From Phallusia mammillata (lineage: Eukaryota; Chordata; Ascidiacea; Phlebobranchia; Ascidiidae), in NCBI GenBank assembly GCA_003260075.1, contig QLIY01000082.1:62001-126000 (forward strand): 64,000 bases of DNA. Reading direction: 5' to 3'. Under the pieces are notes generated by a model. That model did not search any database and was not told the DNA's origin. It saw only the letters and a list, made by a program, of their open reading frames with translations. A program made the translations under genes and the position numbers. This document shows, one piece after another, positions 49,778-62,700 of this stretch (positions are counted from its first letter, which is position 1; each line of letters opens with the position of its first letter).

Positions 49778-52700
49778 TCACATCTTTGGCTTAAACAACT
49801 GGTCACGAATTTCGAGTTTAGCAATTCCACCCAAATGTACTTCATCCGGACCATCTGCTATCCTTAAAGTCCTCGCTCCAGAGTACCTTCAAATATTTTT
49901 AAAATACTGAATGGGCAAAGAAATAAATGTATGATGTTTTTTACATGTAGAACTATGCAAATAATACACATACATTTTTATATGTAAAAGCATATAGAGC
50001 CAATAAATGATAAGCTGCAGACAGTGCAGGGGGGGGGGGGGGGGGGGGGGGGATATGCTTTTTGAACTACTCTAAAATACGCAATCCTCTAATAAAGCCT
50101 GTTAAAATGCTGATGGTTAGGGCCTTTAGGTTGAGTTACTAACTTGCAATTACAATAATACCTACTGAGTACCATTTTACTGTAATAAATTTCTTGAATT
50201 AAAAAGTGTATTACATATTTCAGAGTAGCCCTGCTTAAGTATGTATGCAGTGGTCAAAAAATGTAAAAAAAAAATTTGCAAAAATTCTAAAATCAACAAT
50301 CGCTGTGACCCAAAGAACTACCTACCGTTGGTAAATAGTTTGTCAAAATAGGGTTTATTGCAAACAAGTTATCCTACCATGCAGCAAGAGGTGTGTCTTG
50401 ACAGACTCCATTGCCACCGTGAATCTGAATTGCTTGATCAATAACTTTGCACAACATGCGAGGCACCGCAACTTTAATCATCGCAATCTGAACAATTTTG
50501 TCTTTGATTAGGTTCAGTATATGGTTGTTGCTATAACCAGATATTAAGTACCTAAGTAGGTTGTAAACTAGTGAAACCTGTGACCTATAACCCCTAAAGT
50601 ATTATGGACACTGACAACTTAATAACTAATGTTTTGGCAAGGCTCCAACATGCCCTAACTGTGTTTACAATTTGTATAGAGTAACCTTTCCTGCACATTG
50701 TTAACAGCTGATATGTAATGTTTTTTTTCTTGTACACATAATAATACTTAAGCTTCTGCATTTATGTGCTAAACTTTGTTAAAGAAAGAGTGTGCCACAA
50801 ACCTCTTTTCTTGCACCCTTTGCTCCACAGTTGTCAATCATATAAGCAGCATGTAGAGTTAGAAGTCTTGATTGGTTGATTAATATTCTGCATTCGGCCA
50901 CCTGGTGTTGGCAAACTTGCTGTAAGGAAACAAAACATTTTTTGCATGTTACTTTCCCTCATATTCAGCTATTATTATTTAGTTAAATTCAGAGAGTTAA
51001 CACTGTTTCAAACAATAAGCTGTCATAAGTGCCACTGGTGATGAGACATTGGCCGTATTGGCTAGCGCAGTAGTTCTCAAACTGTGCGTCGCAACGCCCT
51101 GGTGCGTCGTTTCAATGTTCCAAGGGCGTCGCAGAATAGTTACGTTTCGTGGCTTTTTGTTGTTGTATTAATAAACACAGCTTATAAGTTTCCTCATTAA
51201 CTTTTATTTGCTGGTGCGTCGCAAGTCCAGAGGGGGGGGGGGGAACCACTGGGCTAGCGTATAGCCACATTAGTGTTGGGAGTAACAGGCTGAAAAGCCA
51301 TGCTTAACCAATTATGTTCGATGCCACAAATCACAGTTTGATTATTGTGATGCCTTATTGGTTTAAAATGGCTATTATTGGATTAAGCAGTGGTTTTCAC
51401 CAAGTGTATGTCGACCGATTACTATTACTGTTACCACAAAAAGGTTTGGCACCGATGTTGTGTACTTACATGCTCTATGATACGCTTGCCGAAAGTTCTT
51501 CGCTCTGATCCTCGTTTCACCATCATTTCCATTGCCCGCTCGGGGGGGGGGGAGTAGTGGTTTTCAGCAAGTGTTTCTGGACTTGATGAAATTACTGTTA
51601 CTACAAAAAGGTTTGGCACCGATTTTGTGTCCTTACATGCTCTATGATCCGCTTGCCGAAAGTTCTTCGCGGGGGGGGGGGGGGGGGGGGGGGGGGGGGC
51701 GAGACCTAACAAACAGCAGATGTTTTAAAACTTACATATGTAGACAGCTCAATTTTAAATGTGCAAAACATTTATTACATTGCTGATAGTTGGAAGTTTA
51801 GTTCTTTCCACTAAAAAAAGTCATAAAATGTCCTACTTTTGTTTCCCTGCAAATTTTACACATTAAACAAATCCTTTCAAGTCATGAGAAGTTCCTAACT
51901 GTGAGCAATGACCTTCAAAAGAATAATTAGCAAATGGGTCTGTTAGCATCTAAGTCAGTGGTTCTCAACCTTTTTTCTTTCGTGGCCCATTTTTATTCCT
52001 CAAAAATTCTGTGGCCCACTAAATTTTTATGAAAGAAAAAAACAACTACAAAATAGGTTCAGAAAAAAAGCAGAACATATTTCAAACAGATTATAAGTTC
52101 ATAACTTAGTGCAAAAAAATTCATAAAACGGCACTTTCCCTTGTTTTAATCAAGCACTTCCAGTTATGACCGACTAATTGGACAATTGATATGCTGCTAT
52201 TATCTGACTTTATTGTAATCATAAAGTAGTTTATTACATCATAAACATAAAGTGTGGCAGAAACTCAAAGTAACTTTATGCCGTAAATAGTTAAATTCAA
52301 ATTAATTTACATTTCTTCTCAATTTCTCCCCAATCCATTACTTTTGTAAAACTGAGTGTAGTGACACAAATGAAAGTAAATTCTTAGAAAAGCTTTATAT
52401 TTTATTGGTCTGTGGCCCAATCAAAATGCTTCCATGGCCCACTGGTTGAGAACCGCTGATCTAAGTGAATACATATCAACAGGCCTTTAATAGTTTCACA
52501 ATAGGATGTACACAATATTTTTTGTGTCATCGTTAACCAAGTCTTAACCACATGTCATTAGTGCAGCTGGTGACTGGCTATGAAACTCCAGTTTGCTGGA
52601 ACTTACAGGCTGAAAAGCAACTCTGTGCCAATTTTTTTCGATGTCATAACCTCAGCACAAACTTATTCTTTTTGGCTCACCAATTGATCGCATGCAGTGA

Positions 52701-55700
52701 TGAATCCTTCCAGGTCCGAGTCTTCCCTGAGCAATTTCAAATCCTCTTCCTTCCCCGAGTATAAGATTAGCAACTGGGACTCGAACGTTGTCAAATTCCA
52801 TTTCGCTGTGACCATGAGGAGCATCTATGTGAAAGAAAATGACATATTTAATGTATTGTTTTTAAAGCCACACTTTTTATGCTAAAAATCCTTTCTGCTG
52901 GGCAAGTTTCTGATATTTTTACCAATTGTCAGAAATGCAAGGGTACAAATAAAACTTGATATTCCAGCATTTGCATGCATGAGAAAAATCTAACCTTCCC
53001 AGTACTCGCCCTCCATCAACTGATCAATACAGGCTCGACACCCATTGAAAGTCAAAGCACACAAGCACTGTTGCCTGCCTCTTATACTGCACATGTCAGA
53101 ATTTTCATAGTAGATCAACTTTATTGACCACACAACTTTTAATATGCATGTTCAAATCATGGGCGCCGCCACGTAGGGGCAAGAGGGGGGGGGGAAAACC
53201 TAATTAAATTGGCAGCGCGGGGATTTGTGACATCGTTCATTGCTTTAACTTTTAGGCAACTCAATTGTGAAGTACACGATTTATGGCTTCATATGTAACA
53301 AATTCTTGATGCGGTAAAGTATCAGTCAAAATTTGCCCCCTCTTGCAAAATTTTCTGCCGGCGCCCATGGTTCAAATACATTTTATTCACAACAATACAG
53401 TCAGAACAACGTACAAAACTGGAGCATTTTGAGTTATGTAGTTTAAACGATTTTTCTGCTTACCATTATATCCAAAGACCTGGAGGTCTCTGATTTTTCG
53501 GACACCAGGAGTATCGAATGGCACCACAATCATACTATGTCGTTTATGTTTTGCAGTTTGTGAGCTGCCAGTTTTTCCCATTACGATTCCAATTTTACAT
53601 CGAGGGTCACCAGCACCTAACCAGAAATATAAAATTAAATTCACCACAACAAAAAAACGGCAATACAGTTTTTTAATATCAGTCTTACAAACCTGAACTC
53701 CACCATTTCCTCCCATTGACAATATAATGATCTCCGTCTCTTATTATTGTAAGTTCCATGTTAGTAGCATCACTTGATGCCACTTGTGGTTCTACACCAA
53801 AAAAGATTAATTTGTAAACAACATAATCAAGTATCTTTGAATAACTATATTTCGTTTGAAACCAACAAATTTGATTTACAAATATAAATGTCCAAGATAA
53901 AAAATACCAATTGACTTAAATAAAAAAAACAAATGAAAAACAAAAACATTATACCTGTCATGCAGAATGCCGACCGTATTTCACCATTCAAAAGTGGCTG
54001 CAACCATTTTTTCTTCTGGTATTCATCACCGTACATGTACAGAACTTCCATATTACCAGTGTCTGTGAGTTTCGTTACACTTAGTAAAGTTTCAAAACAC
54101 ATCGATTCATGGTAAATTTAAAACATTACAATGTGTGACGTTTGTTTCCGAAAGGCAGATAAAATATTTTGTTAAATGGTTGACTTGCAAATGTTTCTCT
54201 TGCTTTAGCCCTTAGCCAGTGGTGGGATTCAAATTGTTTTGTCAGCCGGTTCTATTACAAAAGTAATATTTTTCAGCCGGTTCTGTTACAAAAAGTCCAT
54301 TGACTCAGCCGATTCTGTTACAAAAATCCATTGACAGTAACCAGTAATGCTAACCAGTCGGTTTTGTTACAAAAAGTCCATTGACAGTAACCAGTAATGC
54401 TAACCGGTTCGCTATCTCATAAAATTTCATGAGACGGTTCTGTAGAACCGGTGCGAACTGGCTGAATCCCACCACTGTCCTTAGCCGATTTTGAATTTAA
54501 CTGCTAACATCCCCAAAACAAACCCACATAATTTCATACAAAACATTCACCCCTCAGAGGTAAAATTATCCCCAGGCTGAAGCCTTAAACATAATACCTG
54601 ACTATGGCTAACTCAAATAGTTTTACTGTTGGAGACCAAAACATACCTGGTGCACTGCAGTTAAAAACGGGGGGGGGGAACCATGGCTGGACCAACCAAC
54701 TCATTAATTTTACTGTTGGAGACCAAAACATACCTGGTGCACTGCAGTTAAAAACCTCAGAAAATATTGATGACCTTCCAAGTTGTTCAGCAATGTGAGC
54801 GTAATCGACATTACTCAACCCACTGATTCCGGGGAGGAAAAGATTCCAAAGACCCTTCTTCTTTGCCATCGCCTGACAAATTGTTGTAATGATGTGAATT
54901 GTTTTTATTCAATCTTCACCTGAAACTTACTTTCCACTCATCCATGATAGGCACAACACAAAACGGATCCGGGGGGGGGGTTTCTTGGCCATCGCCTGAC
55001 AAATTGTTACAATGATGCAAATTTGTTTTCATTGAAACTTCGCCTTAAACCATGGTTCTCAATCTTACTTGGATTGCGTACCACCTAAAGTCCTAAACCC
55101 TGTTTAAATGCATAGCCCAAGTAATAGGCTTATTTTCTCGACCTGACTAGCATGTTTAACAATTGCAAAAGACAGTCCAAAACACGAATTTCACCCAAAC
55201 CAGGGCTGATCAGTTGAGTTGCAACTCGGATTTAAATTAGGTATCACAGAAAGCTACTCGCGTACCACATGAAAAATTTTGGCGTACCACTAGTGGTATG
55301 CGTACCACAGTTTGAGAACCACTGGCTCAAACTTACTTTCCACTCATCCATGATAGGCACAACACAAAACGGATCCTTTTGTGATTTTACATAATTCCAA
55401 TATTCCTGTGTAAAAAAATAAATAAGTTTGCAAATTAAATAAAAACTTTGACAGCAACCAATTTAAATGAAATTTGGGAAACCATTTTCAAGGTGAAGCA
55501 GAATACATAAACTACAGGTTAAGATTTAGTATGCAAAACAGTAATGTGTCATATACTTTTTTTTAAACTAAGATGTAAAAACAACAACAAATTTTAAAAA
55601 TAAATGTACACACAGGATTAGCTTGTAATGTTTAACCTTATATCGCAGTTCACTGAGGACATCAATTTTCAGTGGGATGTCTTTAAACTTTTATATATTA

Positions 55701-56748
55701 CACAACATTTACATATAACTTGTAACAAACAAAAACATATTCGGGCATTTGTCGGATAAAAAAATAAAAAGTTATGTAGTAAATTTTTTTTTATAAAGCA
55801 AAGGACTGTGACAATTCAAAATTTTTGCATAAAAACCACTACATCGATTGCTGTATTGTTTGTTCTTATTTGTTAAATAAAATACAGCACCTGATTTAGT
55901 GGTTGTCACACTGAAATTTCCTAGTTTTAAGAGCTATGGCAAGCGTTATCAGTGGGGGGGGGGTAAATAGATGACACTTGTAACTTATCTCACCATTTCT
56001 CTAGGTTCAAGTTCTTCTTTAATAATCTTGGGGGGGGGGCTGTGATTTTACATAGTTCCAGTATTCCTGTGTAAAAACATAAATAAGTTTGCAAATTGAA
56101 TAAAAACTTTGACAACAACCCATTCAACTCAAATTTGCTCAGCTATTTTTCAAGAAAAAGCAAAATGTTTTCCCAACTAATGATAAACTACAGTTTAGGA
56201 GTCAGTATACCAAAACAGTAATGTGTCATATACTTTTTTAAAAACTAAGATGTAAAAAACAACAACAAATTTTAAAAATAAATGTACACACAGGATTAGC
56301 TTGGGGGGGGGGAACAAACAAAAACATATTCGGGCATTTGTCGGATAAAAAATAAAAAGCTATGTAGTAAATTTGTTCTTATAAAGCAAAGGACTGTGAC
56401 AATTCAAAATTTTTGCATATACCACTACATTGATTGCTGTATTTTGTTTGTTTGTATTTGTTAAATAAAATACAGCACCTGATTTAGTGGTTTTCACACT
56501 GAAATTTCCTAGTTTTAAGAGCTATGGCAAGCGTTATCAGTTACATACTGTAAATCAGAAAGGCATTGCAAAATACAACACTATGATTTGGTACGGATGT
56601 TTTTTTTAAATAGATGACACTCGCAACTTATCTCACCATTTCTCTAGGTTCAAGTTCTTCTTTAATAATCTTCTTTACTTGATCGAGAATCACTTTTCCT
56701 TTCGGAGAAGGAGAAAGAGTCATCGGGCTGAGAGATGGTGCCATTTCA
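49778..56748 (-). CDS. ACAD11: ACAD11 exons 9-19: acyl-CoA dehydrogenase domain
   Basis: Motifs: [53 protein letters not shown] (FAD/substrate loop), [84 protein letters not shown] and [19 protein letters not shown]. Together they cover the usual alpha-beta-alpha fold. The exon 51470-51541 is cut at its 5' end by the G run at 51542-51552. The sequence ends FKPKM with no clear SKL/AKL-type peroxisomal tail. Confidence 0.93.
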
Positions 56749-59700
56749 CTGCACAATCAATTAACCACCAACAATTAACAAATCTATAGCAACCCTACAC
56801 AACAAAGAAAATACAGATAATATTATCAAAATAAACAGGGGGGGGGGTGGTCATCGGGCTGAGAGATGGAGCCATTTCACTGCACAATCAATTAACCAGC
56901 AACAATTAACAAATCTATGTCAACCCTACACAACAAAGAAAATACAGATAATATTATCAAAATAAACAAAAGCAGGGAGCCACCCCCCAAAAATACAGCT
57001 AAATGGAAAAAAATTAAAATAGATCGTACAAAACCAAACTAAACTGAAAAGGAATTAGCAACAATTAACAAATCTATAGCGACCTTACACAACAAAGAAA
57101 ATTTGCTTGATAACTGTCATATTATATAAGAACAGGGAATTAAAACCTAGCTATTTTGATTTGTGCTTCCAAAATTACTATCACTGAAATTAAAGTAAAG
57201 TACCATAGATCACACAAAACCAGTAAATTAAAACAGAATTAATTTATATTTTTGATTTCCAAGACAACTACAGCATTAATTTTACATAGATTATACAAAA
57301 ACAAGACAACTTTCAACTCTAGGGAATTATTGCATTTGCTAACAACAATGCTAACTTTTGTAACACTACATATAAAAAAACAACTGAACTGCTGTACATC
57401 AAAAATAATTTCCTTGAAGTGAATTAAATTGTTTAAACATTTTACTTCGCAAAGTTTTGTAAATCTGCTGCATCAACTAAATTTTTCACATCATGTTGAC
57501 CCGCCGAGCAGACTAAAGTTAAATATTAACTTATCCCTCAGCAACAAATGAACCCAAGCAAACTTGTTAAAATACAAGTCATGCTGCCAGTTTGTAACAT
57601 CACATGCATACTTTTGTAAGACATTAACACAAATTTTGCAGTGAGTTTTCGATTTGTTAAACTTCTTAAAAAACATGTCATTTTGCTACACATTTTCAGT
57701 AGTTTTAACTTTTCGAAATCAGTTAAAATTAAGCTGGGGACATGCAGAGAAAAATTAAAGCATATATTACAGTTTCACAACATGCATATCACAAATTACT
57801 AAGCGGCCAGGAAAGATTTCAAACTCAAAGGTGGTGGATTTAAATCCCTTCGTAGTGGGGGGGGGGGGGGGGGGGGGGGGGGGGAAATCACATAGGTTTC
57901 TGAACACAAAAATCAAAGAAAAAATGTCACAACTGCATTGCAGCAAGGCTGTTTGATAGGAGATTCATTTAAAAATGAAACCTTGCTTCGGCCAACATAA
58001 GTATGCAAAAAAAAATTCTAAAAGTTTGACATGAATTCATTCAACAACTAGCAGATGATATAATCACCTAACTACTGCATAGACTAATTTTTAGATAATT
58101 ATTGGAAAGATTGTGTAATATACATCGAAATACAAACCCTTGTTTTGAAAGTTTCAATGCAGTGTTGATCAAAGGTAGAACAAGTGACTGATATGCAGCA
58201 GCATAAGGTGAGCTTGCGTTGCCCTGTAACGATCTCGCATAGACTCCCTAAAAACATTGCAATAACGGGGGGGGGGGCTATGGTTACTGAACCTTCATAT
58301 TGGTAATCTGCACAGGGATATTAAGTAACTTGACGACTTTGGGATTTTTAAGGGGGGGGGGGGTTCAACTCTGGTTCGGGTTTTCAGAAAATCGTAATAA
58401 GCGGTTCGGGTTCGGTTCGGGTTTAATGAAATTAACCGCTCAAACCGGTTCGCGGGTTCGGGTTCAGTTCCGGTTCGACTCCCTGGTTAAAATTAAGCTG
58501 GGGACACGCAGAGAAAAATTAAAGCATATATTACAGTTTCACAGCATGCATATGCAAATTACTAAGCGGCCAGCAACCTTTCGAACTCAAAAGGTTGTGG
58601 GTTTAAATCCCTTCGTAGTTAAACCACATAGGTTTCAGAACACAAAACTCAAAGAAAAAATGTCACAACTGCATTGCAGCAAGGCTGTTTGACAGAAGCT
58701 CAGTTAAAAAAATGAAACCTTGCTTCGGCCAACAAGAATGTAAAAAACAAATTCAACTAGCAGATGATATATTCACCTAACTACTGCATAGATTAATTTT
58801 TAGATAATTATTGGAATGATTGTGTAAAATACATTAAAATACAAACCCTTGTTTTGAAAGTTTCAATGCAGTTTCGATCAAAGGTAGAACAAGTGATTGA
58901 TATGCAGCAGCATAAGGTGAGCTTGCATTGCCCTGTAACGATCTCGCATAGACTCCCTAAAAACATTGCAATAACTAAAACACAAGTTTCAAAACAAAAA
59001 CATGAGCAGCATCTTTACTGTACAGGTGTATAAAACATATTGGCACAACAAACAGTCATTTCGCAAGACATGAAAAATTACATTTTTAAAAGAAAAGATG
59101 AATTCAGTTAAATGTATTTATCATGATTTTCATGCAACTATCTAAATTATTTGATTAACCAGATATTCTTCTTAACAAATGACCATAGTCTGGAGTTGAT
59201 CTTTATCCACTTAAACAAATTTGTCTGACATATTTATAAATGCACCTTTTTTACTTAAAAGAGTTTTTATGAAATTTGTACACTTTACCAGAATGCTGTT
59301 GTACCTGAACGATACCGGCTAGTTTAAAGAAATTTAATGCAAGGTAGAAATTCCAGTTGGGAATAGGATAGGGAATTCCCCGCAGTTTGCAGTAATATCG
59401 AATCAATTCATCTGGGGGGGGGGGCCATAGTCTGGAGTTGATCTTTATCCACTTAAACAAATATGTCTGACACTTTTAAAAATGCACCTTTTTTACATAA
59501 GAGAGTTTTTTTGAAATTTATACACTTTACCAGAACGCTGTTGTACCTGAACGATACCAGCTAGTTTGAAGAAATTTAATGCAAGGTAGAAATTCCAGTT
59601 GGGAATGGGATAGGGAATTCCCCGCAGTTTGCAGTAATATCGAATCAATTCATCTTCAGTTGGAAGATCAGCAAAAAGTCGTCTAAAAACAGTTACCATG

Positions 59701-62700
59701 GTTACCGAACCTTCATATTGTTAATCTGCACAGGGATATTAAGTAACTTGACGACTTTGGGATTTTTAAACCATATGGCAGATAATAGCTTATCCATGAG
59801 ACTTTTCCGACCATTGATTGATTTCAAGGCAAAAGTGACAATAGGCCATATGGATGAGTGAGTGATTAAGTAAAAGGCTTCTTGTAGGCCTGGGGTGCTT
59901 TATTTTGCACAGGACTACTAGATGCTGTTAGTTAATCTGGCTGCATGTTGGTTACCCCCCTCACAGCACATCCCTTATAAAAAATACATGCCACCTATAA
60001 CTTAAATCTGGCTGCATGTTGGTTACCCCCCTCTCACTACAAGAGGGTACTTAAATCTTGCATCAAGTTTATAGAGCTCTTCTGGCAAATATAGTTTAAT
60101 AGTTGTAGTTTAGCCCAATCATTCGCTATCGTGCAGTGTTTTCATTGCGTTGTGACGTGCTTGCATTCCATTCTTTTTTCCTTTGTTTATCATGCACTGT
60201 ACTACGCGCATTCAGTGTTATTTACCCTGATGAAGGCGACCTGTATGGGACGTCAAAACGTCGGAATAAAACTACAATTGCCAGATAAGCTCTATAAACT
60301 TGATGTTATGCCTAGGCAGCAATAGCTTATACATTAAATCTTGCATGTCTCCTATTTGACTTAAACACAGTTTACATAACTGTAGAAGAGTGAAACACAC
60401 AATCTTCAAGTAAGTGATGTGCTAATATTTCAGCTGGCCGAAACATTTTATCTTGTGTTTTTTTGGGGTCACAAATAAAAGTCTAATCATGTTCACTTAC
60501 TGTACGTCTTCTTTACTGGCTTGCTGCATAAGGAAGTATTCTTGAGAAGCGTGATACGGCACACAGAAGTAAGCAAAATCCATCAGTGGATGTCCAATGG
60601 TTGAGAGCTCCCAGTCCAAAACAGCCAATATTTTACCCTGCAAAGTAATACAACTTGTTTGCATGAATAGTGACTGAATAATTTGGATACAGTTGTTGTA
60701 AACAACAGTGTATTTTGATGTAAAAAGCAAACATCAAACCAATCATTGCAACAATTTAATTTTGCAATTCCAGGTTTTAGTTTCACAAACACAGTGATCC
60801 CCTGAAAAGTTAAAACCCATGCTTGTACAGAAATGACTTAATTTAAAGTTATATTCCCAGTTAAATTTACTTGATTTGGGTGAAACAAGAGGTTGGAAAT
60901 TGAATAGTCGCCGTGAATCACCGCAGTTTCATCGTGGATTTCGGGAAGTTTCTGTTGAAGCCATTTCATCAGTTCAGTCATTTGTGGAATATCTTTATCA
61001 GCTGATGCATTGTACTGCCTCGTCCAAGTGTTTAACTGTAAATAAACCATAGTTCTAAGCTACTAAGCATTTTATTGTAATAAGAAACAGACATATTGAA
61101 GAAAAATATTGAAATCATTTGGACACTCAATATGTCACTTTCAAAAAGTATATAAGAGTTACAAAGTATGTTACAAACAGTGGTATAAATGAGGGCTTCT
61201 CAAACTTGTTTGCTCTGCGACCCCATTTTGGAAAAGCAATTTCTGTGTGACCCCTTGATGGGTATAGCCTATACACATGAATGGTGTTTAAACAATAAAT
61301 TTACGCATGCATACCATTTATTGTAACAATGACACAATAATGCATGATGTTTCGCGACCTCAAAATTATATTGTGCGACGCCACTTTGGGTTGCAACCCA
61401 CAGTTTGAGAAGCCCTGCTATATATGACAGCTTAAATACAATTAAAATAGCCCACACTTACTCAAAGTCCCTCTGTTTATGTGTACAACCTTTGAAACAG
61501 AGAAATATTTATAATTGAGAATGGTCAGAAAAGGTATAAACACAACTTACAACTCTGCCACAAAATCCACCTTTTTTACCGAAGTCATCGAGTCCGATAG
61601 CAGCTGGATTGTATTTGTGAAGTTTAGCCAGTGTTTCAATCGCTGAGAAGGAACCACTTCTTCTTTCCTCTTTTGTTAAACCCTCAAATGTCCATGATAC
61701 AACTCGACCCTAAAATTTGCAAGTAGGATTTTACTAAAAGTATAAAAAAGCTCTATGTTTAAGAGTTCTAATAACAAATTTAAGGACATTGCAACAAAAA
61801 TCTAGCACCCCATTTTCAATCTGATTTAAAATTTTTGTATTTTACACAGTGGTATCAACTTGTCATCAACTTTTTTAACAAATGAATTTTCAACATCACT
61901 TCCAGAACAAAACCTTTGTAGCAACTTTAAGACCTTGTATTCACCTTCATGTATTCCATGACAAAAAACTCCGTCCCTAGAACTGATGTATCGGGGCAGT
62001 AACTGATCATGCGAGGTACTGGAAAGTTTACACGACCCAATGCCAACATAACTTTGTATTCTCGACCAACCTGAAAATATATTAGCTGTATAATACCACA
62101 GTGTTCTTTTCTTAAATTAGCTTTTTCAATCAACTTTTATTGATAGGTTTGCTTTCAGAAAACAATTTAGCAATTTATACACAGACAATTGAACAAGCCA
62201 GAACCAATTCCACATGCCTAATTTACCAGCTTTTATGTGATTAAATAGATTATGCCATTAAGTGGATTCATCAAGTTTGCCAACCAAGCATAGTGTCATG
62301 ATTGTTATAAACTATAAGTTTGTTAACCAGGGTGTTGTAATTTGCTTAACTATTGATCAGCATTATTTTGCATAGGTTTTTTATCACAAAATAAACATCT
62401 ATAAAAAAATAAAATAAAAATAAAAACCTGATGTGCTCCCTTTAACAACTTTCCTGGTGGTTTCTTCCGGAGAACAAGCTCTTTTTTACCAAATTTAACA
62501 TAATATGTGGGATTTGATTGTCCAACACTAAAAAAATCAAACGTTAAGATAATAAGTGGTGCAAATAAAACTGAGTGATAAAACATATACTTGTGGTGCT
62601 ATATAGCATTTAAATATATTTAAATAAACACATTATCTTTTTCTAGCTGTAAATTACAGGTTTTTTGGCATATATCACGAAACAAAACATGGATAAAAAT

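Noticed and set aside
58300-58692. 130-codon plus-strand ORF
   Set aside because: It spans a G run, a GGTTCGGG-repeat element and an intron copy of ACAD11; no family resemblance.
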